A stretch of DNA of 64,000 nt, from the NCBI GenBank assembly GCA_017643925.1, contig JAEPML010000010.1:62001-126000 (forward strand). Reading direction: 5' to 3'. The position numbers and the translations under genes were made by a program. The notes under the pieces were generated by a model. That model saw only the letters and a list, made by a program, of their open reading frames with translations, made no database searches and was not told the origin of the DNA. This document shows positions 53,824 through 63,652 of the stretch, piece after piece. Position 1 is the first letter of the stretch; each line of letters starts with the position of its first letter. The stretch comes from Roseibium sp. Lineage in GTDB: Bacteria > Pseudomonadota > Alphaproteobacteria > Rhizobiales > Stappiaceae.

Positions 53824-55638
53824 CTAGATCGGTTCGGTTGCCTGCTCCAGCCAGATCCGCTCCCGGGCCCCCACAAGCGGCCCGACTTCTTCCCTGACCC
53901 TGGCGTGATACCGATTCAGCCAGTCCCGCTCCGCCGCGGTCAGAAGTGACACGTCCACCAGACGCCGGTCCATGGGAACAAGCGTGATCGTTTCAAAGCC
54001 GAGCATCGGGCGTTCGCCGCCTTCAACGTCCCGGGCTTCGGTCACGATTTCAAGGTTCTCGAGCCGGATACCGTATTCACCCGCCGGGTAGTAACCCGGC
54101 TCGTTGGACAGGATCATGCCGGGTTTCAGCGGAACCGTTCCGGTCTTGGCGATCCGCTGCGGACCTTCGTGAACTCCCAGATAGGCGCCGACGCCGTGAC
54201 CCGTGCCATGATCGAAATCGAGGCCGGCCTTCCAAAGATCGATGCGGGCCAGCGTATCCAGCTGTGCCCCCGACGTCCCTTCCGGGAACCGGGCGGTGGA
54301 GATCGCGATATGGCCCTTCAGGACCAGCGTGAAATGCTTCCTCATCTCCTCGCTGACGTCGCCAACTGCAAGCGTGCGGGTGATGTCCGTGGTGCCATCT
54401 TCATATTGCGCACCGGAATCGATCAGGAACGGCTTGCCGAGAGGTATCGGCAGGTTGCTGCTGCGGCTGACCCGGTAGTGGCAGATCGCGCCATTGGGCC
54501 CTGCTCCTGAAATCGTGTCGAAGGAAATATCCTTCAAGACGCCCGTGGCCCTCCGGAATTCTTCCAGCTTCTCTGCAACACCGATTTCGTCGAGCTGTCC
54601 CTTGGGAGCTTCCTCGTCAAACCAGCACAGGAAGTTCACATAGGCGGCTGCATCGCGAAGATGGGCCTCACGGGCACCCTTCAATTCAGTTTCGTTTTTG
54701 ACGGCCTTTGGAAGCAGGACAGGGTCTTGCGCCTCAACCAGTGTTCCTCCGGCGTCGGTAATCGAGTCGGCAATGCCGATCCCGGCCAGCGCCGGGTCGA
54801 TCAGGACACTCGCACCGGAAGCTCCCAGCGCCGCCAGACCGGATCTGAAATCACCCGGTTGGGAAATGTCGGTCAGCTCCGACAAACTGTCCCTGACGGA
54901 ATTGGAGAGCTTGCGGCCATCGATATAAAGAGACGGCTTGCCCCTGGCCGGAACCGTAGCAAAGGACAGGGGCAGCGGTGTGTGGGTGACATCCGAGCCG
55001 CGAATGTTGAACAGCCATGCGATGGAGTCCGGCTGCGTCAATACACAGGCATCTGCCTTTTTCTCTGCAAGTGCCGACTGTATTTGCGCCAGCTTGTCCG
55101 TAGCGGTCCGGCCCGCCAGCTCGATCGGGTAAAGCGCGACCTGTCCGACCGGGGCATCCGGTCTGCCGTCCCAGACGGCATCAAGCGGGTTGTCGTCTAG
55201 GGTCACGAGCTCTGCACCGGCCTCTTCGCAGATCGTCTTCAGTCGGCGCACTTCGCGGACCGTATGAAGCATCGCGTCGATCCCGAGCTTCTGGCCCGGC
55301 TTGAGGCGTTTCGTGAGCCAGTCCGTCACCGGCTCGTTGATCAGGTGCTGGGCCGGAAAGACCTCCATATCCACCTGTTCGCGCACCTGGATGGTGTAGC
55401 GACCATCGACGAAAATCGCGGCGTCCTCTCCCAGAACCGCGGCCATGCCCGCCGAGCCGGTAAAACCGGTCAACCACTGCAGGCGGCAATCATGCGGTGG
55501 AACATATTCGCCCTGGTGAGCATCCGCACGCGGGATCAGAAAGCCGTCCAGGCCACGGCTGGACAATTCGGTTCTGAGAAGAGCCAGGTGCGGCGCTCCG
55601 CAGGAAGGATCGCTGAGATCGTCAAAAGTCTGAAACAT
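53824..55638 (-). CDS. pepP: Xaa-Pro aminopeptidase (M24B)
   Basis: A protein of 604 residues with two creatinase-like N-terminal domains and a C-terminal M24 pita-bread domain. Metal-ligand motifs are LIDSGAQYEDGTTDITRT, GHGVGAYLGVHEGP, and LSNEPGYYPAGEYGIRLEN. It removes an N-terminal residue before proline. The ATG at 55638 begins MFQTFDDLSDPS; the longer frame to 55722 is unconserved. The long three-domain form is the one common in alphaproteobacteria. Confidence 0.93.
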   Translation of the reverse strand: MFQTFDDLSDPSCGAPHLALLRTELSSRGLDGFLIPRADAHQGEYVPPHDCRLQWLTGFTGSAGMAAVLGEDAAIFVDGRYTIQVREQVDMEVFPAQHLINEPVTDWLTKRLKPGQKLGIDAMLHTVREVRRLKTICEEAGAELVTLDDNPLDAVWDGRPDAPVGQVALYPIELAGRTATDKLAQIQSALAEKKADACVLTQPDSIAWLFNIRGSDVTHTPLPLSFATVPARGKPSLYIDGRKLSNSVRDSLSELTDISQPGDFRSGLAALGASGASVLIDPALAGIGIADSITDAGGTLVEAQDPVLLPKAVKNETELKGAREAHLRDAAAYVNFLCWFDEEAPKGQLDEIGVAEKLEEFRRATGVLKDISFDTISGAGPNGAICHYRVSRSSNLPIPLGKPFLIDSGAQYEDGTTDITRTLAVGDVSEEMRKHFTLVLKGHIAISTARFPEGTSGAQLDTLARIDLWKAGLDFDHGTGHGVGAYLGVHEGPQRIAKTGTVPLKPGMILSNEPGYYPAGEYGIRLENLEIVTEARDVEGGERPMLGFETITLVPMDRRLVDVSLLTAAERDWLNRYHARVREEVGPLVGARERIWLEQATEPI

Positions 55639-55884
55639 GATGCGAAGGTAATTAGCGCCGTGCAGCGGATCAAGGCAGATAATTCTTCTTGAGATAGCGG
55701 CTTTCCGGAAAAAAATTTGCAAGATCGCACCGCAGCAAACTTTGCTGCGTATGCGAACAGTGCAGGGCTGGCATGCGTCCAGACACCTACCGGAACCGGA
55801 GTTGAATCAGCATATTGGGGTCAAGCAATAACAAAGACGTTTCTCCCTAGGGAAGCTCTTAATCTTCAAATGGGATCAAATAAG
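55639..55884. other. Divergent gap between pepP and the DUF1127-like gene
   Basis: About 245 bases with no convincing gene. It holds the perfect dyad at 55731-55749; no other structure was noted. Confidence 0.45.
55731..55749. promoter_or_regulatory. Perfect 9-1-9 palindrome between pepP and the DUF1127-like gene
   Basis: CGCAGCAAA, one C, TTTGCTGCG. The single-base centre favours a dimeric regulator site over an RNA hairpin. The regulator is unknown. Confidence 0.5.
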
Positions 55885-56088
55885 ATGACTATCGCAACGA
55901 CCACATCGACTCGCGCCGGCAGCGGCTTCATGCGCCGTGCTCTTGACCGTATGATTGAAGCCCGCTCCGTACAGGCTCGCCGTTATGTCAACGGTTACCT
56001 GCTTTCTCTGGACGACGCCACACTCGCCGCCCACGGCTATGACCGCAAGCAGCTTGAGCGTGAAGGTTCCTCCACGAGCGCATTCTAA
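55885..56088 (+). CDS. Small DUF1127-like protein
   Basis: A protein of 67 residues. The C-terminal half (ARRYVNGYLLSLDDATLAAHGYDRKQLER) follows the DUF1127/YjiS pattern of an arginine-rich stretch then L-x-x-L-D/S-D-x-x-L-x-x-x-G. Relatives in alphaproteobacteria bind RNA or affect phosphate and stress metabolism. The ATG at 55885 is preferred; one at 55870 is also open. A strong terminator follows. Confidence 0.75.
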   Translation: MTIATTTSTRAGSGFMRRALDRMIEARSVQARRYVNGYLLSLDDATLAAHGYDRKQLEREGSSTSAF

Positions 56089-56124
56089 GGGCTCAGGACG
56101 CTTCAAAGCGATAACTGTGCACGA

Positions 56125-56155
56125 AAAAGCCCGTCAGCCTTGCTGGCGGGCTTTT
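56125..56155. terminator. Terminator after the DUF1127-like gene
   Basis: A 13-bp stem (one G-U pair) AAAAGCCCGTCAG/CTGGCGGGCTTTT with a 5-base loop. Flanking A and T runs let it serve prmA on the other strand too. Confidence 0.9.
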
Positions 56156-56198
56156 CATTTGTCGACTGCAAGCCCGACAGCGATCGAAGCTGCCTGCG

Positions 56199-57089
56199 TC
56201 AGGCTAGTTTGCGCCCACGCACCAGCGTCAATGTCAGCCAGCCGTCCTTTTCACGGCGCCTGTCCAGGATGAAACCCTGGCACCGGTAAGCGGACAGGAT
56301 GCGCGGCCCGTCCTCGATGCGCAGGCCCGATAGGACAAGCGTCGCGGTTTGCGTCATCTGCTCGCCGATCGATTTCGACATTTTCATGAGTGGCCGCGCG
56401 AGAATATTGGCAATCACGAGATCAAACGGCCCGAAGTGCCGGAACTTCCGGTCCTGCATTCCATTGGCCGTGAAGCCACGCACAAGGTGGCTGGCGCCGT
56501 TAAGGCGGGCGTTTTCCAGCGCCGTGCGGGTGGCCACAGGATCGATATCCGTTGCCAGGACCGACTGCCGTGCCTTCAGGGCTGCGGCGATTGCCAGGAC
56601 GCCGGTGCCCGTCCCCAGATCGAGAATGCTGACATATTCACGCAGTGACAGAAGCCGGTCGATTTCTTCCAGGCAGCCGGCAGTCGTGCCATGATGCCCG
56701 GTTCCAAACGCAAGAGCTGCTTCGATCTCCAGACCGATCGCACCCGGAGGAACCTTGTCCCGGTCATGGCCGCCATGAACCATGAAACGGCCGGCCTGGA
56801 CAGGTTTCAAACCTTCCAGGCTTTTCTCCACCCAATTGATGTCGGGCAATTCCTCGGCTTCAAATGGCGCTTCGAAAGCTTCAGATCCGAGCCGTGCCTC
56901 CACCTCGGCAATCGCCTCGGACGGCTCCATATCGAAAAGCAAAACCTCCGCCGACCACAGGCTCCCGTCGGGCGTCGCCTCGTAGACCGTTACCGGGTTG
57001 CCGTCGTCTTCGAAAGCATCAGCCAAAAGATCGGAAATCCGCTTGGCTTCCGCTTCCTGTGCACTGATCCGTACCCGGATGGTTTTCAT
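56199..57089 (-). CDS. prmA: Ribosomal protein L11 methyltransferase
   Basis: PrmA trimethylates ribosomal protein L11 with S-adenosylmethionine. The 296-residue protein has the substrate-binding N-terminal domain starting MKTIRVRISAQ, then LAFGTGHHGTTAGCL, the SAM motif LDLGTGTGVLAIAA, and NILARPLMKM. The start at 57089 matches the family; the longer frame to 57284 overlaps the divergent riboswitch. Confidence 0.93.
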   Translation of the reverse strand: MKTIRVRISAQEAEAKRISDLLADAFEDDGNPVTVYEATPDGSLWSAEVLLFDMEPSEAIAEVEARLGSEAFEAPFEAEELPDINWVEKSLEGLKPVQAGRFMVHGGHDRDKVPPGAIGLEIEAALAFGTGHHGTTAGCLEEIDRLLSLREYVSILDLGTGTGVLAIAAALKARQSVLATDIDPVATRTALENARLNGASHLVRGFTANGMQDRKFRHFGPFDLVIANILARPLMKMSKSIGEQMTQTATLVLSGLRIEDGPRILSAYRCQGFILDRRREKDGWLTLTLVRGRKLA

Positions 57090-57245
57090 AACCTGTTGGT
57101 CCCTGGCTGCTATGGGTTCTGGCCAGCGGTATATCCACGCTTCTTGGAAAGGGCCAGCGCTTTCGGCCTCAAGGTTCGACAAAACGCATTCAGGCGCCGA
57201 CGACCCGGACTTGAAATCAAAACACGACATTCTTATCTGGCGGAT

Positions 57246-57309
57246 CGGGAAGACGACTTCCCGTTGGCACCAGACGGTGACCAACGCAAATCTGACCCGG
57301 GACGACCCG
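57246..57309 (+). promoter_or_regulatory. Guanidine-II (mini-ykkC) riboswitch
   Basis: Two hairpins have identical ACGA loops. The first is CGGGAAG-ACGA-CTTCCCG (57246-57263, 7 bp), the second CGGG-ACGA-CCCG (57298-57309, 4 bp). The 34-base linker can form a third hairpin (TTGGCACC-AGAC-GGTG-A-CCAA, 57264-57284). Paired stems with ACGR loops define the guanidine-II class, which usually precedes SugE/Gdx exporters, exactly as here. The second hairpin ends 16 bases before the ATG, close to the GGAT ribosome-binding site (57316-57319), so guanidine is likely to control translation. Confidence 0.85.
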
Positions 57310-57325
57310 ATATGCGGATTTGAAA

Positions 57326-57646
57326 ATGTCGTGGTTCTACCTCCTCACAGCAAGCCTGTTCGAAATCGTCTGGGCGGTCTCCCTGAAGGCCTCCGACGGG
57401 TTTTCGCGTCCTGTCGCCTCCCTGGTGACCATATCGGCCATGATTGCCAGTTTCTGGTTCCTGGCCCTCGCCATGCGTGTGCTCCCGCTCGGCACGGCCT
57501 ATGCAATCTGGACCGGCCTTGGCGCTGTTGGCGCCTTCACATTTGGCATTCTCTTTCTGGGTGAGACCCTTGCCCTGGAGCGCTTGATCGCGATTGCACT
57601 GATCGTGTCCGGGCTGGTTCTCCTGAAGGTCTCAGCGATGGTCTGA
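57326..57646 (+). CDS. gdx: Guanidinium exporter of the SMR family (Gdx/SugE)
   Basis: A protein of 106 residues with four transmembrane helices. The segments SWFYLLTASLFEIVWAVSLK and LPLGTAYAIWTGLGAVGAFTFGI match the Gdx/SugE subtype, not the multidrug EmrE type; the helix 1 glutamate is present in FEIVW. It exchanges guanidinium for protons. The start at 57326 lies behind the guanidine-II riboswitch. Confidence 0.93.
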   Translation: MSWFYLLTASLFEIVWAVSLKASDGFSRPVASLVTISAMIASFWFLALAMRVLPLGTAYAIWTGLGAVGAFTFGILFLGETLALERLIAIALIVSGLVLLKVSAMV

Positions 57647-57811
57647 CGATACATGCACCAGACGATAGCCCGGCGGATCGTTTGCGATCTGTCCAAGGCG
57701 GGTGGTCGTTTTCAAGTTCTTTTGAAGCAGTCCCACGCGCCGATCTCTGGCTTTTCCGGTCCCCTGCTCCAATTACTGGGGTGAATTTGCCGACAAGCAC
57801 AAAGGTGTCCC

Positions 57812-58402
57812 ATGTCCAACCCGCTGGCATCCAGACAATTCCTCTTCCTACCGGCTCTCCTGGTATCTCTGGCTGTCTGCCTGTGGGCGACCGTCGGCCA
57901 TGCCACGGAAACGAGTTCCGGGGCGCCGCAGTCAGATGTCGAACGCGACGCGCTGTTTGCGGCCTTGAAAGCGGCTCCTGACGCGACAGAGGCTAAGCGG
58001 ATTGAAAACCAGATCTGGGAATCCTGGATTGCAGCCGCGCCAACGGACGACGTCCGGTCCAAAGTTGAAAAGGCGATGCAACGCCGCAGCGTCTACGACT
58101 TTCAAGGCGCCAAGGACATCCTGGATGAAGTTGTTGTCGAAGCTCCGGATTATTCCGAAGGCTGGAACCAGCGCGCCTTTGTCTCCTTTCTGCAGGGCAA
58201 TTACGAAGACAGCCTCGCGGATATCGAAAAGGCCCTTGAGCTCGAGCCCCGCCACTTCGGCGCCCTGTCCGGCCAGGCGATGATCTTCATGACCATGGGA
58301 CGGATGCAGCTCGGTCAAAAGGCGCTTCGCGAAGCGGTCAAGATACACCCCTACCTGAAGGAGCGGGGCCTGCTCGTCGAGGAAAAGGGCCAGGACCTCT
58401 GA
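57812..58402 (+). CDS. Exported TPR-repeat protein
   Basis: A protein of 196 residues with a signal peptide (LFLPALLVSLAVCLWATVGHA). Two to three TPR units follow, for example AWNQRAF-type GWNQRAFVSFLQGNYEDSLADIEKALELEP. TPRs mediate protein contacts in the periplasm. No partner is adjacent; it is convergent with the helicase gene. Confidence 0.85.
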   Translation: MSNPLASRQFLFLPALLVSLAVCLWATVGHATETSSGAPQSDVERDALFAALKAAPDATEAKRIENQIWESWIAAAPTDDVRSKVEKAMQRRSVYDFQGAKDILDEVVVEAPDYSEGWNQRAFVSFLQGNYEDSLADIEKALELEPRHFGALSGQAMIFMTMGRMQLGQKALREAVKIHPYLKERGLLVEEKGQDL

Positions 58403-58434
58403 GCCCAATCCCGTCCGACGCTCACCCCATCGGA

Positions 58435-60873
58435 TCAGTGGCGCTCGACAAAACTGTCGATCACCTTTTTCTGGCCGGCCTTCTCGAAATCGATGGTCAG
58501 CTTGTTGCCCTCGATGGATCGGATCGCACCATAGCCGAACTTGATGTGAAACACCCGCTCGCCAACTGAATATTCCGAGGGCGTGTCGCTTACGGATTTG
58601 GCGACCAGCTCGCCTTCGATGGTCAACGGACCCTGCTTTTTCAGGCGTGCCGACTGGTAGCCGCTCCCCCGGCCTTCCGAAAAACCGCCCGAGGACTGGC
58701 GCGCCCGTTGCGCCCGCTTCCAGCCCGGTGTCGAGTAACTGCCACCTTCAAACGGATCCGCGGTGTCAAAGCGGGAAGTTCCATAGCCTCCGCCGGCATA
58801 GCCGCCATAGTTGGAAGACGGTTCGGCGATCTCGACATGGTCGGGCGGAAGTTCATCAAGGAAGCGCGAGGGGACTGTCGATTGCCACAGCCCATGGATG
58901 CGCCGGTTGGAGGCAAAGTAGAGTTTGGCGCGCTTCTTGGCCCGGGTAATGCCGACATAGGCCAGGCGGCGTTCTTCCTCCAGTCCGGCACGACCGCTCT
59001 CGTCCAGTGACCGCTGATGCGGAAACAGCCCCTCTTCCCAACCCGGCAAAAAGACCGTGTCGAACTCAAGGCCCTTGGCGGAATGAAGCGTCATGATGGA
59101 AACCGCATCCGTTGCATCGGCGTTGTCCCTGTCCATGACAAGGGCGATATGCTCCAGGAAGCCGGAGAGGGATTCAAACTCCTCCATCGAGCGGATGAGT
59201 TCCTTCAGGTTGTCCAGCCGCCCGGGCGCTTCGGCAGACCGGTCCTGCCGCCACATTTCGGTGTAACCGCTCTCGTCCAGGACGATTTCGGCAAGTTCGG
59301 TGTGCTTGAGCTGGTCCAGTTGCCGACGCCAGCGCTCGAAATTGTCGAGAACGGTTTTGAGCGCATTGCGGGGCTTGGGTTTCAGCTCCTCGGTATCGAT
59401 CAGCTGCGCCGCTGCCTGCAAGAGCGGGATGCGCTCAGCGCGCGCCACGCCATGCACCAGTTTCAATGTCGCGTCGCCCAGCCCCCGCTTTGGCGTGTTG
59501 ACAATCCGTTCAAATGCAAGGTCGTCGGCCGGCTGCGCCACGCAGCGCAGATAGGCCATGGCATCGCGGATCTCCATGCGCTCATAAAAGCGTGGACCGC
59601 CAATGACCCGGTAGTTCAGCCCCAGCGTTACGAAGCGCTCCTCGAATTCGCGCATCTGGAAAGAGGCCCGAACGAGGACCGCCATGTCATTCAGGGCGTG
59701 CCCGTTGGTCTGCAACGCTTCAATCTCGTCGCCGATGGTGCGCGCTTCTTCCTCTGAATCCCAGACCGAGGCGACAGACACCAGGTCATGATCCGGTTCT
59801 TCGAACTCCGTGAACAGCGTCTTGCCCAACCGGCCTTCATTGAAGGAAATCAGATGCGAGGCTGCGGCCAGAATGTGGCTGGTGGAGCGGTAATTGCGTT
59901 CCAGTCTCACCACGACGGCACCTTTGAAATCGTGCTCGAAGCGCAGGATATTGTCGACCTCGGCACCGCGCCAGCCGTAGATGGACTGGTCGTCGTCTCC
60001 GACACAACACACATTCGGATTGCCCTGGGCCAGCAACCGCAGCCACAGGTACTGCGCAATGTTGGTATCCTGGTACTCGTCCACCAGCATGTAACGGAAC
60101 CGGCGCTGATACTCCTTCAGGACATCGGGCCGTGTCTTGAACAGCGTGATTACATGCAACAGCAGATCGCCGAAATCGGCTGCGTTGAGGATCGACAGGC
60201 GTTCCTGGTATTCCTCGTAAAGCCGCCGTCCCTTGCCGTTGGCAAAGGCGCGCGCCTCCCCTTCCGGCACCTGGTCCGGCGTCAGCGCCCGGTTCTTCCA
60301 ACCGTCCAGAACGCCAGCAAAGGCCTTGGCCGTCCAGCGTTTGTCGTCCAGTCCCTCGGCCTGGATGATCTGTTTGATCAGCCGGATCTGGTCATCCGTA
60401 TCGAGAATGGAGAAACTGGATTTCAGGCCAACCAGCTCTGCATGTTTGCGCAGGATCTTGACGCAGATCGAGTGGAAGGTGCCGAGCCAGGCCATGCCTT
60501 CGACATTGCCGCCGACAAAACCGGCAATGCGTTCCTTCATTTCCCGGGCGGCCTTGTTGGTAAAGGTGACAGCGAGAATTTCCGAAGGACGCGCGAGCCC
60601 GGTGGCAAGGATATGGGCAATCCGTGTCGTGAGCACACGGGTCTTGCCCGTGCCTGCGCCTGCAAGCACCAGCACCGGACCTTCAGTCGTCTCGACTGCA
60701 AGCCGCTGTTCCGGGTTCAGCCCATCCAGATAATCCGGCGCCCGCCGCGCGGCCATCGCACGTGCGGCAATCCCTCCCTGGGGCCTTTGCGGCGCCGGAG
60801 CGGCCTCGGCGCGGGTGCCGACTGGCTGAAAAGGATCGTCGAATGGATCGTCGTACCCGTCCGGGTCTGCCAT
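58435..60873 (-). CDS. UvrD/PcrA-family DNA helicase
   Basis: A protein of 812 residues, superfamily 1 3'-5' helicase. Motif I is AGAGTGKTRVLTTRIAHIL, motif II VDEYQDTN, and GDDDQSIYGWRGAE, VARLERNYRST-like RLERNYRST, and SIMTLHSAKGLEFDTVFLPG are all present. The C-terminal 60 residues (GERVFHIKFGYGAIRSIEGNKL) form the PcrA-type Tudor fold that contacts RNA polymerase. It acts in repair and replication. The ATG at 60873 begins MADPDGYDDPFDD. Confidence 0.95.
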   Translation of the reverse strand: MADPDGYDDPFDDPFQPVGTRAEAAPAPQRPQGGIAARAMAARRAPDYLDGLNPEQRLAVETTEGPVLVLAGAGTGKTRVLTTRIAHILATGLARPSEILAVTFTNKAAREMKERIAGFVGGNVEGMAWLGTFHSICVKILRKHAELVGLKSSFSILDTDDQIRLIKQIIQAEGLDDKRWTAKAFAGVLDGWKNRALTPDQVPEGEARAFANGKGRRLYEEYQERLSILNAADFGDLLLHVITLFKTRPDVLKEYQRRFRYMLVDEYQDTNIAQYLWLRLLAQGNPNVCCVGDDDQSIYGWRGAEVDNILRFEHDFKGAVVVRLERNYRSTSHILAAASHLISFNEGRLGKTLFTEFEEPDHDLVSVASVWDSEEEARTIGDEIEALQTNGHALNDMAVLVRASFQMREFEERFVTLGLNYRVIGGPRFYERMEIRDAMAYLRCVAQPADDLAFERIVNTPKRGLGDATLKLVHGVARAERIPLLQAAAQLIDTEELKPKPRNALKTVLDNFERWRRQLDQLKHTELAEIVLDESGYTEMWRQDRSAEAPGRLDNLKELIRSMEEFESLSGFLEHIALVMDRDNADATDAVSIMTLHSAKGLEFDTVFLPGWEEGLFPHQRSLDESGRAGLEEERRLAYVGITRAKKRAKLYFASNRRIHGLWQSTVPSRFLDELPPDHVEIAEPSSNYGGYAGGGYGTSRFDTADPFEGGSYSTPGWKRAQRARQSSGGFSEGRGSGYQSARLKKQGPLTIEGELVAKSVSDTPSEYSVGERVFHIKFGYGAIRSIEGNKLTIDFEKAGQKKVIDSFVERH

Positions 60874-61059
60874 GATTTACTGGTCCGAATGATATAGAGC
60901 TCTTCGGGAGAACAATATAGCAACAAAACCCGTGTGGCGAGACGCAAATACTGGAATTGGTGGGGACAAATACCCGCGTGTTCTCCCGACAGTCTTTGCC
61001 TTTTAACGCGAGTGGCGCGCGCGCAGCGTCTTTGTGATCGGAATACAGGGATCTGAAAC

Positions 61060-61088
61060 AAAAAAACTCCGGGCTTTGAACCCGGAGT
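61060..61088 (-). terminator. Terminator of the chemoreceptor gene
   Basis: On the minus strand, ACTCCGGG-TTCAAAG-CCCGGAGT followed by a T run (A run at 61060-61066 on the plus strand). Confidence 0.85.
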
Positions 61089-61139
61089 TCGATCCTGATC
61101 CTCGAGATCGAGGAAACTGGTCATTTGAAAACGAGGAAT

Positions 61140-61174
61140 GCCCCGGTTCGCTGGATGGTCAGACGAACCGGGGC
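61140..61174. other. Second hairpin after the chemoreceptor gene
   Basis: An 11-bp perfect stem GCCCCGGTTCG/CGAACCGGGGC with a 13-base loop, 25 bases after the stop. There is no T run on the minus strand, so its role, perhaps RNA stability, is unclear. Confidence 0.55.
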
Positions 61175-61198
61175 AACCACCTGATAAGCGGGGGAGCC

Positions 61199-63256
61199 TC
61201 AGGCAGCTTCTTCGTCGCGAACCTCGCTCAAGAACAGGTCGACCGCTGCGGAAAGGTTGCCGGCAACCTGACCAAGCTGTTCAACCGAATGGCTCATCGA
61301 TTGCGACTTTTCGCGTGTCTGATCGATGGAGCCCGACACGCCGGCGACATTGGACGCGGCCTGCGTTGCCCCGTCAGATGCCAGCGTGATGCTTTGCGTG
61401 ATTTCGGCGGTTGCTGCATTCTGCTCGTCCACCGAAACCGCAATGGTCTCGCTGACAGAGCGGACTTCCTCGATCCGCTCGACGATCGACCGGATGGCCG
61501 TCACGGACTTGTGGGTCGAGCTCTGGACACCGGAAATCTGGCTCGCAATCTCGTCGGTCGCCTTGGCAGTCTGGGTCGAGAGTTCCTTGACCTCGGCTGC
61601 AACGACCGCAAAGCCCTTTCCGGCTTCACCCGCACGTGCTGCCTCGATCGTCGCGTTCAACGCCAGCAGGTTGGTCTGCTCGGCGATCGCGCGGATGATC
61701 TCGACCACTTCACCGATCTTGTCGGCGGTTTCGGCCAGAATGGAAATGTCCTTATCGGCCGCGACGGCCGTTTCAGCCGCGTCCGAGGACAATTCTGTCG
61801 CCGTTGTTGCCTGTCGAGAGATCTCGCTGATGGACGCAGACAATTCGGCAGCAGCAGAGGCCACCGTCTGGACATTGGTCGTTGCTTCTTCCGTTGCCGC
61901 ATTTGCAGCGCGTGCGCTTTCGTCCGCATGCTTGGCAATGGTCACCATCTCACCGGCACCTGTGCGCATATCCTGCGTTTCACTCGAAAGCTGGCCCTGG
62001 ATAACCGACACAGATGACTGAAACTTTGCGATTGCATCTTCCAGCTGTTTTCTGCGCAGCCGGCGCTGTTCGCGGCCAGCTTCCGCTTCTTCCTCCAGTT
62101 CCTTCTGGTGGATCAGGTTCTCACGGAATACCTCGGACGCACGGGCAATATCACCAATTTCATCCGGACGGTCGGTATCGGCAATGACACTGTCCAGGTC
62201 GCCTTCTGCCAGGCCAGAGATGGTCTTGCTTTGTCGACCAAGCGTTCGGGTGATTGAAATCACCTGCCACGACACGATGATCATGGTGACCAGAACACAG
62301 ACAACTGCGACTGCAGCCAGCCAGAAGATTTGCGAGTCCAGTCTCGCCATGTCTGTATCCGCCGCAGCTTCAGCCCGATGAATGAAATCGTCGGAAACTT
62401 CCTTCATCAGGTTCAGGCGTTTCGTGGCCATCGCGAACCAGGTTGCCCCGTCGAGACCGCCGGCATCCTGGGTCTCCGGCAGCATCTGGAGATCACTGCG
62501 CCAGGCCAGGACTTGATCGACATCCGCGCCTTTGACTTTGCTGTCCCAGATTGCCTTCTGTTCAGCAGTAGCGATCGACTGGAACTCCTTGAGGAAGGCC
62601 TTCTCGCCTCCGAAGAAGGAGATGAAGTTCAGGTAGGTTTTCTGGTTCACCTTGCCTGACAGGTTGAACTCGTTGAGCATCGAGGCGCCGTTCGCCCGTT
62701 CCAATCCACCGGATTCCATCGCTTCCACAATGGTCAAATAGGCCAACAACTCGGTCGTAATCTCAGGAGAAGGGCTTGCCTCTGTCGTGATCCCGACCAC
62801 GTGGATCAATTCATGGATCTCATGGGTGTAGTGCTTGACGACGTCCTTGGCACCATAGGCCTTACTGTCGACGGATGCCCTGACCTTCTCAACTTTGTGC
62901 ACTTCTTCGGCAACGTGTTGAAGGTCTTCCAGGAGGACCTCATTGTCGAGGTCAAGGGCAGCAAGATGATCGTCGAAAATCTTGAGGGCCGCATCCACCT
63001 TCGGCCTTTGCGCATCAACTTTGGCTCGGGCCGCCGGATCGTAGTCCGACTTTATCATGGCCACGCTCATGCCACGCTCCTTCTGGAGCTCATGAACGAG
63101 ATTGCCGGCATCTTCGGCAATCCGCGTCATGGGACGCATAAAGGCATGATGTGAACGCTCGATATACTTCTCCGCGACGCTGAGCGCAGCGAATGCGACC
63201 ACCGCCAACATAGGCACGGCAGCCAGGAGACCGATCTGGAACCGGATGCGTTTCAT
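61199..63256 (-). CDS. Methyl-accepting chemotaxis protein with NIT sensor domain
   Basis: A protein of 685 residues. A first transmembrane helix ([18 protein letters not shown]) precedes a periplasmic nitrate/nitrite-sensing NIT domain ([16 protein letters not shown] and [12 protein letters not shown]). A second transmembrane helix ([19 protein letters not shown]), a HAMP domain and the MCP signalling domain follow, with the conserved hairpin tip [25 protein letters not shown] shortened here as [12 protein letters not shown]. No CheB/CheR pentapeptide is seen at the end. NIT domains bind nitrate or nitrite; the ligand here is untested. Confidence 0.92.
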   Translation of the reverse strand: MKRIRFQIGLLAAVPMLAVVAFAALSVAEKYIERSHHAFMRPMTRIAEDAGNLVHELQKERGMSVAMIKSDYDPAARAKVDAQRPKVDAALKIFDDHLAALDLDNEVLLEDLQHVAEEVHKVEKVRASVDSKAYGAKDVVKHYTHEIHELIHVVGITTEASPSPEITTELLAYLTIVEAMESGGLERANGASMLNEFNLSGKVNQKTYLNFISFFGGEKAFLKEFQSIATAEQKAIWDSKVKGADVDQVLAWRSDLQMLPETQDAGGLDGATWFAMATKRLNLMKEVSDDFIHRAEAAADTDMARLDSQIFWLAAVAVVCVLVTMIIVSWQVISITRTLGRQSKTISGLAEGDLDSVIADTDRPDEIGDIARASEVFRENLIHQKELEEEAEAGREQRRLRRKQLEDAIAKFQSSVSVIQGQLSSETQDMRTGAGEMVTIAKHADESARAANAATEEATTNVQTVASAAAELSASISEISRQATTATELSSDAAETAVAADKDISILAETADKIGEVVEIIRAIAEQTNLLALNATIEAARAGEAGKGFAVVAAEVKELSTQTAKATDEIASQISGVQSSTHKSVTAIRSIVERIEEVRSVSETIAVSVDEQNAATAEITQSITLASDGATQAASNVAGVSGSIDQTREKSQSMSHSVEQLGQVAGNLSAAVDLFLSEVRDEEAA

Positions 63257-63652
63257 GTCCGTGAACCCCTCAACACAAACTTGTCATTTTTGATTAGAGT
63301 GTAGAAAGGCCATTACCGCTTACTTAACGGAATCCGCCAATTTGACATTTTGCGACAAGGTTTTCGCGATATGTCAAATGAATCAATTTAAGGTGGTATA
63401 GTTATTTCGAAGAAATCCGGTTTCCGGGCTGTAATTGTTCAAATTTAGTCCAGTTGGACCATGTTGGAACGGTCCAGATTTGATCAGACGAGTCCCAAAA
63501 TCCTCAATTTTTGCGATGAGAGGCCTTCTCATTCTGTTCGCTAAAGGTGCCGCATCCCTGCGTAGCAAATCCCAAAAGAAGTGCGAACTTGTCATGAGAT
63601 GCCACCGGCATGTCGGGTGACCGATGCCGAGAAACCGGCATCGGTTAACCTC
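63257..63652. other. Intergenic region between chemoreceptor and ligA
   Basis: About 395 bases, AT-rich around 63300-63420. I see no convincing gene. A perfect 10-bp hairpin ACCGATGCCG/CGGCATCGGT (63620-63645, 6-base loop) lies just after the ligA stop, without a T run. Confidence 0.5.

Larger units (their letters stand above)
60874..61198. other. Intergenic region between helicase and chemoreceptor genes
   Basis: About 325 bases with no gene seen. It holds two strong hairpins downstream of the chemoreceptor and, near 60874-61000, presumably the helicase promoter. Confidence 0.5.

Noticed and set aside
63383..63620. Short ORFs of 60-70 codons on both strands between the chemoreceptor and ligA
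   Set aside because: No ribosome-binding sites, no family features, overlapping each other in antisense.
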